64,000 nt of DNA. Source: Herbinix hemicellulosilytica. Lineage in GTDB: Bacteria; Bacillota; Clostridia; Lachnospirales; Lachnospiraceae. The stretch is from positions 1 to 64,000 of the forward strand of contig NZ_CVTD020000011.1 of assembly GCF_002904165.1 (NCBI RefSeq), given 5' to 3'. Shown one piece after another: positions 18,801-27,092 of the stretch. Within the stretch, counting starts at the first letter, position 1; the number at the start of each line of letters is the position of its first letter. Both the position numbers and the translations under genes were made by a program. Under the pieces are notes generated by a model. It was not told the DNA's origin. It saw only the letters and a program-made list of their open reading frames with translations, and made no database searches.

Positions 18801-18921
18801 ATATAATTTTTTGTTAGCTTCATGAAAAATAAATGTTTAAATTAATGTATTAATTTTTGAAATACCGGATAATACAAAAACATGCCATATTCACAGGAAC
18901 AATTAAAGAGGAGAGAAAAAA

Positions 18922-21273
18922 ATGATTGTAGATACCGGAGCATATGTATTATCGATGATATCGGTATTAATAGGCTGCCTTTTCCGTGATTTTTTTATTC
19001 CGCTTTTTGTGTGGAGAAAACATTTAAAAGGCAAAAGCTTAACTTACCGGTTCTGGTTTTGTATTTTAACCCAGGCATTTATACAGATTAATTTGGTTTT
19101 AACACTTGGTATATTAAATATTCTTAACAGATATACATTTATAGGTTTTAATATTGCAATATATTCTTTGATTTTGTGGAATTTTTCGGACAAGAAGTTT
19201 TTTGAAAAATGCAGGAATGGCTTTTATGCCCTGTGGAATTCCTATAAGGAAGAATGGTTTACAAGATATATCATCAGTTTGGTTGGTAAACGAGGCAAAA
19301 TAATTTTCAGGAATTTAAAAAGCCAAAAATTAAGAGATAAGGTTAAAAAACACTGGCTGGAAGGCCTGCTTTTATCCGGTATCATAGCTTATAATTTATG
19401 GTTTTTAACATATAATGTTTTTAATTATCATTGTTACCAATTTTCCGATATACCCGTCCATCAGTCCTGGATTTATGAGTTGGAACAGGGAAACTTGTTT
19501 TCTGACGGTATATATCCTTTCGGAATGCATATAATGATATATTTTGTCCGTATGGTCTTTGGCTTAAACTTACGGGAAATTTTACTTTATGCCGGGGCAT
19601 ATCAGTTTGTTATTCTGATTATAAGCGTTTATCTGTTGGCTAAGGAAATATTCGTCGGCAAATATATTCCGACAGCAGCCATATTAATAGTAAGCCTGAT
19701 GGTAAATCAGGGCCGTTACGGTGCATCGCTTCCTCAGGAAGCCGGCATGTATGCGGTAGTAGCCATAGCATATTTTATGGTCAGATATCTTCACAAAGAA
19801 AGGGAAAAATTGCTTATCCCCGGAGATTCAAGGCTAAAAAGATTATTACGCATAAACTTATACATAAACAAAAAATATATCAATTCTGAATTACTTCTGT
19901 TAATGATAAGTGTTTACCTGGTTATATCTTATCATTATTATACGGCCATAGCGGCTGTATTTGTAATATGTTCTTTGGGAATAGCCTATTTTCCTAGAAT
20001 TTTAAAAAAGCATAATTTCGTTCCGATCTTTTTTTCCGGACTTATGGGAGCTTTAATTGCTGTTGTACCGATAGGAATTTGCCTGCTTAAAGGAATTCCT
20101 TTTGAGGCATCCATTGATTGGGCAAAGACCGTTATGGCAGGAGATGTATGGTTAGGCTCAACTCCTGAGTATAAAAGTACTCTGGCAAAAGCTTTGGGAA
20201 ATGAAAATACATTTGATGATGGTGCCAAGGATAATTTAGATGCTGAAAATGATGAACTTGATATAACTGTGAGTACTAATTCAAAAATATCCCCTGTTCG
20301 GATGATAAATTATTACAAAAATTCATTATATGACTTTGGCTCCACAGTAATGTTCGGACCAACGGCAACCAAGCTGCTGTTTGCGTGTATGATGTCAGGA
20401 GTTGGGTGTGCGCTTATAATGCTTTTGTGGGGTAAATACAGGTATTTTGGTTGTGATTATCTGGCTTTGAATATTGTGATGCTTATATTTTTTACTGTCG
20501 GTGCATCACAGGCCCTCGGGATTCCTGAAGTTATCGCAGCAGCCAGGGCTTCAACTTTTGCTCAGCCATTTATAGGTATGATTTACTTAATGCCGGTTGA
20601 TTTTATATTTAGAATCTTAAGTATATGGGAAAACAGATATTTTCAGACTTTATTAAAAGGAATTTCCCTTGCTGTGTGTGTCATGGCAGCATTCGTAATT
20701 ATAAAGGCCGGCTGGTATCATAACTATTTTGACGTTAATCAGGCATATTATAACGAAGCGGAATATGTCCTTCGAAATATTAAAAAATCTTTTAAAAAAT
20801 TTTCGTATACCATAGTTTCCCCGACGGAAGAGTACTACGATGTAATTGACCACGGCAGACATACGGAGTTGTCCCAGTTTGTAAATATGATCAGTAAAAA
20901 TGAGGACAAGTTTATGTTTACTACGGATTATGTATTTTTCTTTATAGAAAAGCTGGTATTACAGGATTACAATTACGGAAGAGTTGAGGTGTCCCCTGAA
21001 TTTGCTTTGAAAGATTTTGTATTTATGGAAGATGTTCAGGACTACTATTATCAGCGGGCGGTTATAGAATCCAAGGCATACTATTGGGCAAAAAAATTTA
21101 AGGAGATGTATCCGAAGAATTTTAAAGTTTATTTTGAAAATGACATTTTTGTAGTATATCTCCTGGAGCAAAACACCTATTATCCATATGATTTGCAGAT
21201 CGATTATCTGGAAGACTTAAGAAAAATGACATACACCGATAATTTAAATCTGCATGATAGCAAAGGAATGTAA
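18922..21273 (+). CDS. Large polytopic membrane protein, GT-C glycosyltransferase-like
   Basis: A 783-residue protein with roughly 13-15 hydrophobic helices and a long soluble C-terminal tail (about 610-783). An acidic site QFSDIPVHQSWIY (D176) in an early extracytoplasmic loop, followed by GMHIMIYFVRMVFGL, recalls GT-C enzymes that use polyprenyl-linked sugar donors outside the membrane. I do not recognise a named family with certainty; a polymerase or ligase role is possible. It has a GAGGAGAG ribosome site and lies between the flippase and the GT8 gene, consistent with extracytoplasmic modification of the flipped glycan. Confidence 0.6.
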   Translation: MIVDTGAYVLSMISVLIGCLFRDFFIPLFVWRKHLKGKSLTYRFWFCILTQAFIQINLVLTLGILNILNRYTFIGFNIAIYSLILWNFSDKKFFEKCRNGFYALWNSYKEEWFTRYIISLVGKRGKIIFRNLKSQKLRDKVKKHWLEGLLLSGIIAYNLWFLTYNVFNYHCYQFSDIPVHQSWIYELEQGNLFSDGIYPFGMHIMIYFVRMVFGLNLREILLYAGAYQFVILIISVYLLAKEIFVGKYIPTAAILIVSLMVNQGRYGASLPQEAGMYAVVAIAYFMVRYLHKEREKLLIPGDSRLKRLLRINLYINKKYINSELLLLMISVYLVISYHYYTAIAAVFVICSLGIAYFPRILKKHNFVPIFFSGLMGALIAVVPIGICLLKGIPFEASIDWAKTVMAGDVWLGSTPEYKSTLAKALGNENTFDDGAKDNLDAENDELDITVSTNSKISPVRMINYYKNSLYDFGSTVMFGPTATKLLFACMMSGVGCALIMLLWGKYRYFGCDYLALNIVMLIFFTVGASQALGIPEVIAAARASTFAQPFIGMIYLMPVDFIFRILSIWENRYFQTLLKGISLAVCVMAAFVIIKAGWYHNYFDVNQAYYNEAEYVLRNIKKSFKKFSYTIVSPTEEYYDVIDHGRHTELSQFVNMISKNEDKFMFTTDYVFFFIEKLVLQDYNYGRVEVSPEFALKDFVFMEDVQDYYYQRAVIESKAYYWAKKFKEMYPKNFKVYFENDIFVVYLLEQNTYYPYDLQIDYLEDLRKMTYTDNLNLHDSKGM

Positions 21274-21308
21274 GAAAAGAAATCTTAAATTAAAAAGGGC
21301 ATGATATT

Positions 21309-22433
21309 ATGAAGGATATAAAAAAAATTGAAAATATAAAAAATAAAGAAAATGAAAAAGATGTGACTGACTATAAAAATGAATCTAAAAAGAATAAAGG
21401 TGAAAAAGTATTAATTAACAGTGTAATCAATAAAAAAATTAAAAACGATAAGAAAGAAATACTGTGTGTATCATTCAATGCCGACAATAATTATGCCAAA
21501 TACCTTGGTATATCAATGCTGTCTTTATTTGAAGCAAATAAAAGCTTTAAAGGAATAGACGTTTACATAATGGATTGCGGCATATCTGATGAAAATAAAA
21601 AGAAGCTATCAAAAATTTGTGAAGAATATAAGAGGAATATTTTCTTTATATCCATGAAAGAATTAATCTCCGGCCTAAAACTTAATATGGGTCATAAAAA
21701 AATTGCCATAGCAGCCTATGCCAGACTGTTTCTTTCGTCGGTTATTCCGGATACATACGATAAAGTTCTTTATCTGGACTGCGATACAATTATTACGGAC
21801 AATTTGCACAAACTATGGGAGACAAATCTGACCGGCTTTTTGGCAGCCGGAGTTCAGGATACGGTGGAAAGGTCTGCCGTAGTAAAAATCGGATTATCAC
21901 AATCAGATTTATATGTCAATGCGGGAGTATTGCTTGCTAATCTGGCATATTGGAGAAAAGAAAATATAGAAGAACAATTTATTGATTTTATAGATAAGTT
22001 TAAGGGAAATGTACCTTTCCATGATCAGGGAATAATTAACGGAGTGTGCAATAAAAGGCTGCTAATCTTGCCTCCCAGATATAACGTAACTTCCAATATG
22101 TATTCATTTACGGCTAATACTATAAAACGGATATATTCCATAAAGAATTATTATCTGCAAAAAGATCTTGATGATGCCAGAGAAAATCCTGCCATACTTC
22201 ATTTTACCACAGGACTTGTGGGAAGGCCCTGGGAAGAAAACTGTACCCATCCTATGAAGGCAGCATTTTTAAATGCTTTAGATAAATCGCCCTGGAAAGA
22301 TGAGCCGCTTTTACCCGACAGCAGAAGATTAAGCTTAAAGGCATATACGTTTTTATACAGGCACTCGCCCTTGTTTATATCTGAAAATATATACCGGATA
22401 GGAAACCGTTTTAAAGAATTGGTATATTATTAA
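21309..22433 (+). CDS. GT8-family glycosyltransferase with Lys-rich N-terminal extension
   Basis: A 374-residue enzyme. The GT8 domain starts near residue 52 (ILCVSFNADNNYAKYLGISMLSL) and contains the metal-binding LYLDCDTIITD (DCD) and a C-terminal HFTTGLVGRPWEENC, variant of the GT8 HxxGxxKPW motif. GT8 enzymes transfer galactose or glucose retaining anomeric configuration, often onto LPS cores, teichoic acids or glycoproteins. The first 50 residues are extremely Lys/Asn/Glu-rich and likely disordered, which could mediate membrane-surface binding. It is the last glycosyltransferase of the operon. Confidence 0.88.
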   Translation: MKDIKKIENIKNKENEKDVTDYKNESKKNKGEKVLINSVINKKIKNDKKEILCVSFNADNNYAKYLGISMLSLFEANKSFKGIDVYIMDCGISDENKKKLSKICEEYKRNIFFISMKELISGLKLNMGHKKIAIAAYARLFLSSVIPDTYDKVLYLDCDTIITDNLHKLWETNLTGFLAAGVQDTVERSAVVKIGLSQSDLYVNAGVLLANLAYWRKENIEEQFIDFIDKFKGNVPFHDQGIINGVCNKRLLILPPRYNVTSNMYSFTANTIKRIYSIKNYYLQKDLDDARENPAILHFTTGLVGRPWEENCTHPMKAAFLNALDKSPWKDEPLLPDSRRLSLKAYTFLYRHSPLFISENIYRIGNRFKELVYY

Positions 22434-22494
22434 GTACACATATGGGCATTCTGGTGAATATTATAATCTATAGTAATTCCATTGGGAGTGCATT

Positions 22495-23322
22495 ATGGGT
22501 TATTTCATCAGAATGAAAGACGGTGTAAATATATTTGTCCAGGTCTTAAACCCTCAGGGAAAAAAAACCATAGTATTTTTACACGGATGGCCTGGAAATC
22601 ACAACCTGTTTGAATACCAGTTAGATAAGCTTCCTAAATTAGGTTACAGATGTATCGGTATTGACCAAAGAGGTTTCGGACAATCGGATAAGCCATTCCA
22701 TGGTTATGATTACAATACCTTGGCGGATGATGTAAGAGGAGTTGTAGAAGCTCTGGACTTGCATGACTTTATTCTGGCGGGCCATTCTACCGGCGGTGCC
22801 ATAGCAGTCAGGTATATGGGACGGCATAACGGTTATGGGGTATCCAAGCTGGTCTTGATAGCAGCGGCAGCACCCAGTTTAATAAAACGGCCTAATTTTC
22901 CTTACGGTGTAAGCAAAGAAAGTATATTGCAAACCATAGAGGATACCTATAATGACCGCCCTCAGATGCTGAGGAATTTCGGAGATAAGTTTTTCTTTAA
23001 GCATACATCGAAAGCCTTTTCAGATTGGTTCTTTCAGCTGGGCTTGCAGGCTGCGGGATGGGCTACGGCTGCCGTAGCGGAGACATGGATAAAAGAAGTC
23101 TTGTTTATGGACCTGGAATCAATTAGGGTACCTACCCTGATAATTCACGGTATTCATGATAAAATAGTTCCGTTTGAGCTAGGAGAGATCCAAAAAAGAA
23201 TGATAAAAAATTCCGTATTGATACCGTTTGAATTCTCAGGCCACGGATCTTTCTATGACCAGAAGGATGAATTTAACGATATAATGGTAAAGTTTATTGA
23301 GAACAGATTAAATATAAGCTAA
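22495..23322 (+). CDS. Alpha/beta hydrolase (haloperoxidase-like)
   Basis: A 275-residue alpha/beta hydrolase. It shows the oxyanion motif FLHGWPGNH, nucleophile elbow GHSTGG, acid HGIHDKIVP and catalytic histidine SGHGSFYD, in the order and spacing of non-haem chloroperoxidase/esterase-like enzymes. No signal peptide, so cytosolic; the substrate is unknown. It lies 62 bases after the GT8 gene with no terminator between and ends at a clear one, so it is probably the last gene of the transcript, though a functional link with polysaccharide synthesis is only inferred. Confidence 0.85.
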   Translation: MGYFIRMKDGVNIFVQVLNPQGKKTIVFLHGWPGNHNLFEYQLDKLPKLGYRCIGIDQRGFGQSDKPFHGYDYNTLADDVRGVVEALDLHDFILAGHSTGGAIAVRYMGRHNGYGVSKLVLIAAAAPSLIKRPNFPYGVSKESILQTIEDTYNDRPQMLRNFGDKFFFKHTSKAFSDWFFQLGLQAAGWATAAVAETWIKEVLFMDLESIRVPTLIIHGIHDKIVPFELGEIQKRMIKNSVLIPFEFSGHGSFYDQKDEFNDIMVKFIENRLNIS

Positions 23323-23324
23323 AA

Positions 23325-23352
23325 AAGGTCGGTTATATCCGGCCTTATTTTT
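23325..23352 (+). terminator. Terminator ending the exopolysaccharide operon
   Basis: AAGGTCGG / CCGGCCTT stem with loop TTATAT, then ATTTTTT. It lies immediately after the alpha/beta hydrolase stop. Confidence 0.75.
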
Positions 23353-23485
23353 TAGAAACTGAATTTATAAAAATAATCTAAGGCATTTTTCCAATTAATA
23401 TTGTTTCATGGACTTGCAGTTATGCATATGATAAAAATACAAAGTAGAAGCAAGATTATATTTTATAATTTAATATTGAAAAATC

Positions 23486-23608
23486 TGAACAGGCCATAAA
23501 CTTTTAAAGTTTAGGGAGCCGGGCCGTTATTCGGCAGCAGAAAGTGTGTGCATAAGCAAGCCGACACATCTGTGGGACAGTGATTTGTTCCATGGGTGTG
23601 TTTTTTTC
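23486..23608 (+). promoter_or_regulatory. NiCo (czcD-type) riboswitch with overlapping terminator
   Basis: The sequence has the hallmarks of the Ni2+/Co2+-sensing NiCo riboswitch as I remember it: GAACAGGC, a variable hairpin, GAGCCGGGCCG...CGGCAGCAG, and the conserved ACATCTGTGGGACAG. The last element (23564-23579) can instead pair with TGTTCCATGGGTGTGT (23586-23601), forming a 16-bp stem with several G-U pairs followed by seven T, an intrinsic terminator (23564-23608). Metal binding would hold the aptamer and let transcription continue into the CDF exporter gene downstream. The context (cation exporter) agrees with the known role of this class. Confidence 0.88.
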
Positions 23609-23805
23609 TAAAGAAAAGTTTGGTGATTTATATAAAAACTGCCTATTAATTTATACTTTATGTTTATGTATTCCAAGCACTTTAATTTTGTGATAAAAGG
23701 TAATTTTTTTCAAGCCGGACCAATTAAAAATCACAAATGACCTGTATTAAACAAAAAGTATATACTGAAATTTTGATTTATAGAAGCTTTGGGGGGTGGG
23801 TATAT

Positions 23806-24684
23806 ATTAGAAAAATATCGTATGACAAAATTGCCATGAAGGTTTCATGGATCAGCATAGCCATAAATGTTTTATTAAGTATTTTTAAACTTACAGCAGG
23901 CCTTATGGCAAACTCGGCAGCTATGATTTCCGATGCTGTTCATACAATATCGGATGTAATAAGTACATTTGTTGTTATAATAGGAGTTAAAATGTCATGT
24001 AAGGAAGCAGACAGTAAACATCCGTATGGCCACGAACGATTTGAATGTGTCGCAGCATTAATATTGTCAATTTTCCTTTTTTTAATAGGAGGCGCTATAG
24101 GCTATAGCGGAATAAAAAAAGCATATAAAGGCCTTTTTACAAAGCCTGAAATGCCGGGCTATCTTGCTTTAATTGCTTCGGTAATTTCAATAATTGTTAA
24201 GGAAGGTTTGTATCGGTATGCAAAAATTGCGGCTAAAAAGATTAACAGCGGGGCCTTACTTGCCGATGCCTGGCATCATCGATCCGATGCATTATCGTCT
24301 TTCGGAAGTTTAGTTGGTATAATAGGAGCAAGGTTTGGATTATATTTTATGGACCCTTTGGCCGGAGTAGTTATTTGCATTATGATAATTATATCTTCTG
24401 TTTCTATATTTCTTGATGCTATTGGCAAGATGACCGATAAATCCTGTGATAAAAAAATTTTAGAAGAAATGGTAGATATAATATTGCAACAGGAAGGGGT
24501 TATCGGTGTTGATAAAATAACTACCAGGCTTTTTGGCAATAAAATATATGTTGATGTTGAAATAAGGGCTGACGGTAGTGAAAGTCTTGCAACGACCCAT
24601 GAGATAGCCCACAGAGTACATGATATAATAGAAGCAAAATTTGAAAATGTAAAACACTGTATGGTTCATGTAAATCCGGACTGA
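23806..24684 (+). CDS. Cation diffusion facilitator (CDF) heavy-metal exporter
   Basis: About 292 residues, six membrane helices and a C-terminal cytoplasmic dimerisation domain (from ~215: GVDKITTRLFGNKIYVDVEI). Both CDF metal-site motifs are HxxxD: HTISD in helix 2 and HHRSD in helix 5. It exports divalent metal in exchange for protons. The NiCo riboswitch just upstream argues for Ni/Co. The start is unclear: ATG at 23737 has no ribosome site, whereas GGGGGGTGGG (23791-23800) lies 5 bases before an ATT at 23806 that gives the usual short CDF N-terminus (RKISYDKIAMK). The next ATG is 23836. Confidence 0.88.
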   Translation: MRKISYDKIAMKVSWISIAINVLLSIFKLTAGLMANSAAMISDAVHTISDVISTFVVIIGVKMSCKEADSKHPYGHERFECVAALILSIFLFLIGGAIGYSGIKKAYKGLFTKPEMPGYLALIASVISIIVKEGLYRYAKIAAKKINSGALLADAWHHRSDALSSFGSLVGIIGARFGLYFMDPLAGVVICIMIIISSVSIFLDAIGKMTDKSCDKKILEEMVDIILQQEGVIGVDKITTRLFGNKIYVDVEIRADGSESLATTHEIAHRVHDIIEAKFENVKHCMVHVNPD

Positions 24685-24718
24685 AAAATAATAAACATTT
24701 TAAGATCGAATGTTTACA

Positions 24719-24770
24719 GGCAATCCTGTATTATTTCAAAATGGAAATAGCAGGATTGCCCCTTTTTTAT
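24719..24770 (+). terminator. Terminator after the CDF exporter
   Basis: GGCAATCCTG...CAGGATTGCC stem with an inner TATTTC...GAAATA pairing, followed by CCTTTTTT. Confidence 0.8.
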
Positions 24771-24891
24771 GAAAAATATTAATCAGCATTAAACAGGTGT
24801 GTCACAGTTGAGTATTATGTCATATTATAAACACATATGGGGAATTTTGTCATATTATATTACTAGAAATAAAGTAAAGGAGGGTATGGAT

Positions 24892-25416
24892 ATGTGTATT
24901 AAGAGGTGTTCGTGCAGTGGGATCGTGAAAAATTACAAAGGGAATACCTATGCGGATATATGCCCTAAAGGCAAGTTAAAACACAGCTTTGTGACATTTC
25001 ATGAGATTTTCAGATCTCTTACGGTAGAAAAGCCGAATTGTTATAGCATAGGAAATGTCGACTACCTGACTACCGGAGGAACCGGGCTTTTAAATTTTCA
25101 CGGCAAAGAAATTGAAGGGCTATATACTCTGATTTTGGCAGATACAGGATCCCAAACCGACAGATTTGCATTTGAGTTCTTAGCGACTCTTCCTTCGGGA
25201 AGTTCTGTGGCTGTTTTTATATCTTTTGCGGCAAATGTTACGGTATGTAAATGTAAACGCTGCAAGAAGATGAAAAAGCAGGCAGACAAGACCGATAAAG
25301 AGATGAAAGTACCGATTGATTTGTCTCATTTCGGAAACTATGCCAGAATGTTGGTTTTTCACCCCAACGGAAGAGTAGATGAAGAAGACTTAATAGGCTG
25401 TTCATATTACAAATAG
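24892..25416 (+). CDS. Uncharacterised Cys-rich protein
   Basis: A protein of about 174 residues starting MCIKRCSCSGIVKN with a second cysteine cluster CKCKRCKKMKK near residue 120. No signal peptide or membrane helix. The central part (25-115) is beta-strand-like with many Gly/Thr/Ser. The two Cys clusters could bind a metal or form inter-subunit disulfides. No family recognised. AAAGGAGG at 24877-24883 fits ATG 24892 (8-base spacing) better than ATG 24886 (2 bases) or the upstream ATG at 24799. It is flanked by terminators on both sides and so is monocistronic. Confidence 0.6.
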   Translation: MCIKRCSCSGIVKNYKGNTYADICPKGKLKHSFVTFHEIFRSLTVEKPNCYSIGNVDYLTTGGTGLLNFHGKEIEGLYTLILADTGSQTDRFAFEFLATLPSGSSVAVFISFAANVTVCKCKRCKKMKKQADKTDKEMKVPIDLSHFGNYARMLVFHPNGRVDEEDLIGCSYYK

Positions 25417-25430
25417 TACATTAAATAAAA

Positions 25431-25494
25431 AGAGGCTGTTTTATAATATAATCAGGATACGTTTATGGTCCTGTAATATTATGAAACAGCCTCT
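25431..25494. terminator. Terminator after the Cys-rich gene
   Basis: A long inverted repeat: AGAGGCTGTTTTATAATAT at the left pairs with ATATTATGAAACAGCCTCT at the right, around an inner ATCAGGA/TCCTG pairing. Confidence 0.7.
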
Positions 25495-25570
25495 TAAACT
25501 AATACTATATAAAATTAATTTATTTTATTAACCTTCTTATGATAGTGTCAAGAATTTTGTGTAAATAAAT

Positions 25571-26761
25571 TTATGAATACTTTAGACTAAACATTTCCTG
25601 AAGGTCATCATAAGCCATAGCAAAACCCCTTAGCTTCTTGGTAGACCATATTTCATTGTATTGAATGACTTTAAAGTACACCAGTTTGCTGCATGCATCT
25701 TCGTTAGGTAGGCTGTCTTTCGTCTTGGTTAGACGACGAACTTCCTTATTAAAGCGCTCTATCCAATTGGTTGTATAAATGCATTTACGAATAGATTCTG
25801 GAAATAGAAAATAAGTAAATAGTTGATCATCGTAACACCAGGAATCAACTACTTTGCGATAGGATTTTCCCCATTTCTGGTTAAGTTCGTCCAAAGCATT
25901 TTTTGCTAATTCCATGTTAGGTGATTCATATACGGCCTTTAAATCGGTAGTAAATGCACTTATATCTTTCTTACGGATATTTTTTATGGAAGAGCGGATT
26001 TTATGAACTATGCAGCGCTGAATTTCAGCTTTTGGGTATACCCTGTGGACTGCCTCATCTAAGCCAGCCAGACCATCCATGACAAAAAGAAGTACCTGCT
26101 CTACACCACGACTTTTGATTGCATGTAGGTTTTCTTCCCAAACATAGGCACTTTCATTAGTACCTATAAAGAAGTCAATTACTTCTCGGTAGCCATCTTC
26201 ATCAATGCCAAGTATGAAGTAAACAGCATCAGAATCAACTGTAGTGCGTCTAAGTTTTACATGTAGAGCATCTATATAAATAATACTATAACGCTTCTTT
26301 AAATCGCGTTTATGCCACTTTTCTACCTCATCAATCGCAACATCGGTAATGTTGCTAATAGTTGTAGCACTATATGAATTACCGTATAGTTTTTCTATAA
26401 TGTTAGCGATTTCTCTGGTGGAAACACCATTGGCATACATGCGTATAATGAGACTTTCTAGCCAATCATCTCGTCTGGCATAAGGAGGTATAAGCTGTTG
26501 GTTGAATTCATTGTTACGATCGCGTGGGATTTTTAAATCATGGATTGTTCCATACCTGGTTTCATAATCTCTATAATAGAAACCGTTTCTGGAATTACCT
26601 GTTCCACGACCGTCATAACTATATTTTTCATACTGAAGAACATTTGTGAGTTCTTCTTGCATGAGGCGTTCCATAGTCTGTTTTAAAAGACCAATCAGAA
26701 AATCATTTAATGTTTGATTAAGGTCTAGATTCTTTGTGGTATTTGTGTTATCATTCGTCAT
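25571..26761 (-). CDS. IS256-family (mutator-type) transposase
   Basis: 396 residues, the usual length of the family. It contains the mutator-type pattern: IIYIDALHVKLR (first Asp), LLFVMDGLAGLDEAV (second Asp), the RCIVHKIRSS signature and a C-terminal NWIERFNKEVRRLTKTKDSLPNE. It catalyses cut/copy-type transposition via a DDE active site. The AAGGAG ribosome site 7 bases before the ATG lies within one arm of an 11-bp inverted repeat near the IS end. No frameshift is seen, so it should be functional. Confidence 0.95.
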   Translation of the reverse strand: MTNDNTNTTKNLDLNQTLNDFLIGLLKQTMERLMQEELTNVLQYEKYSYDGRGTGNSRNGFYYRDYETRYGTIHDLKIPRDRNNEFNQQLIPPYARRDDWLESLIIRMYANGVSTREIANIIEKLYGNSYSATTISNITDVAIDEVEKWHKRDLKKRYSIIYIDALHVKLRRTTVDSDAVYFILGIDEDGYREVIDFFIGTNESAYVWEENLHAIKSRGVEQVLLFVMDGLAGLDEAVHRVYPKAEIQRCIVHKIRSSIKNIRKKDISAFTTDLKAVYESPNMELAKNALDELNQKWGKSYRKVVDSWCYDDQLFTYFLFPESIRKCIYTTNWIERFNKEVRRLTKTKDSLPNEDACSKLVYFKVIQYNEIWSTKKLRGFAMAYDDLQEMFSLKYS

Positions 26762-26837
26762 AGAGAAACTCCTTCGTTAAATGGTGTTTGTTTGATTTGG
26801 TCGTTAAACATTTTACCATAAGCCTCGGAGTTTCTCT
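26762..26837 (-). promoter_or_regulatory. Inverted repeat that can hide the transposase ribosome site
   Basis: AGAGAAACTCC (26762-26772) and GGAGTTTCTCT (26827-26837) are perfect 11-bp inverted repeats. In a minus-strand RNA the arm nearest the gene includes the AAGGAG ribosome site. Transcripts entering from outside the element would contain both arms and mask initiation, whereas one starting between them would not. Confidence 0.6.
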
Positions 26838-27092
26838 ATTTTTATTTACACAACTTATTTTACACTATCCTTCTTATGTCGTTATTTTTTATTAAATAAT
26901 TATGTTAAATATTATATTTTTATATTATATATATATTATATTTTATTGCTTACAATTTTACTGATCTAAATAAAAATTATTATCTAGTATGCTTGAATTT
27001 ATCAGACCGTATTTATATAATGTACATGTGAGAAGAACAGTTTTATCTGGATTACTTATCAAAAGACTTACAAATGTGAAGGCGGGAATGTA

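Larger units (their letters stand above)
25533..26877. mobile_element. IS256-family insertion sequence with target duplication
   Basis: A complete 1,329-bp element (25541-26869). The terminal inverted repeats begin GATAGTGT at the left and end ACACTATC at the right, both continuing imperfectly into TTGTGTAAATAAA. The 8-bp direct repeats CTTCTTAT flank it at 25533-25540 and 26870-26877, a typical IS256 target duplication. Intact ends, intact transposase and identical target duplications indicate a recent or still mobile insertion. It lies between a terminator and the MFS gene, so no gene is visibly disrupted. Confidence 0.93.
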
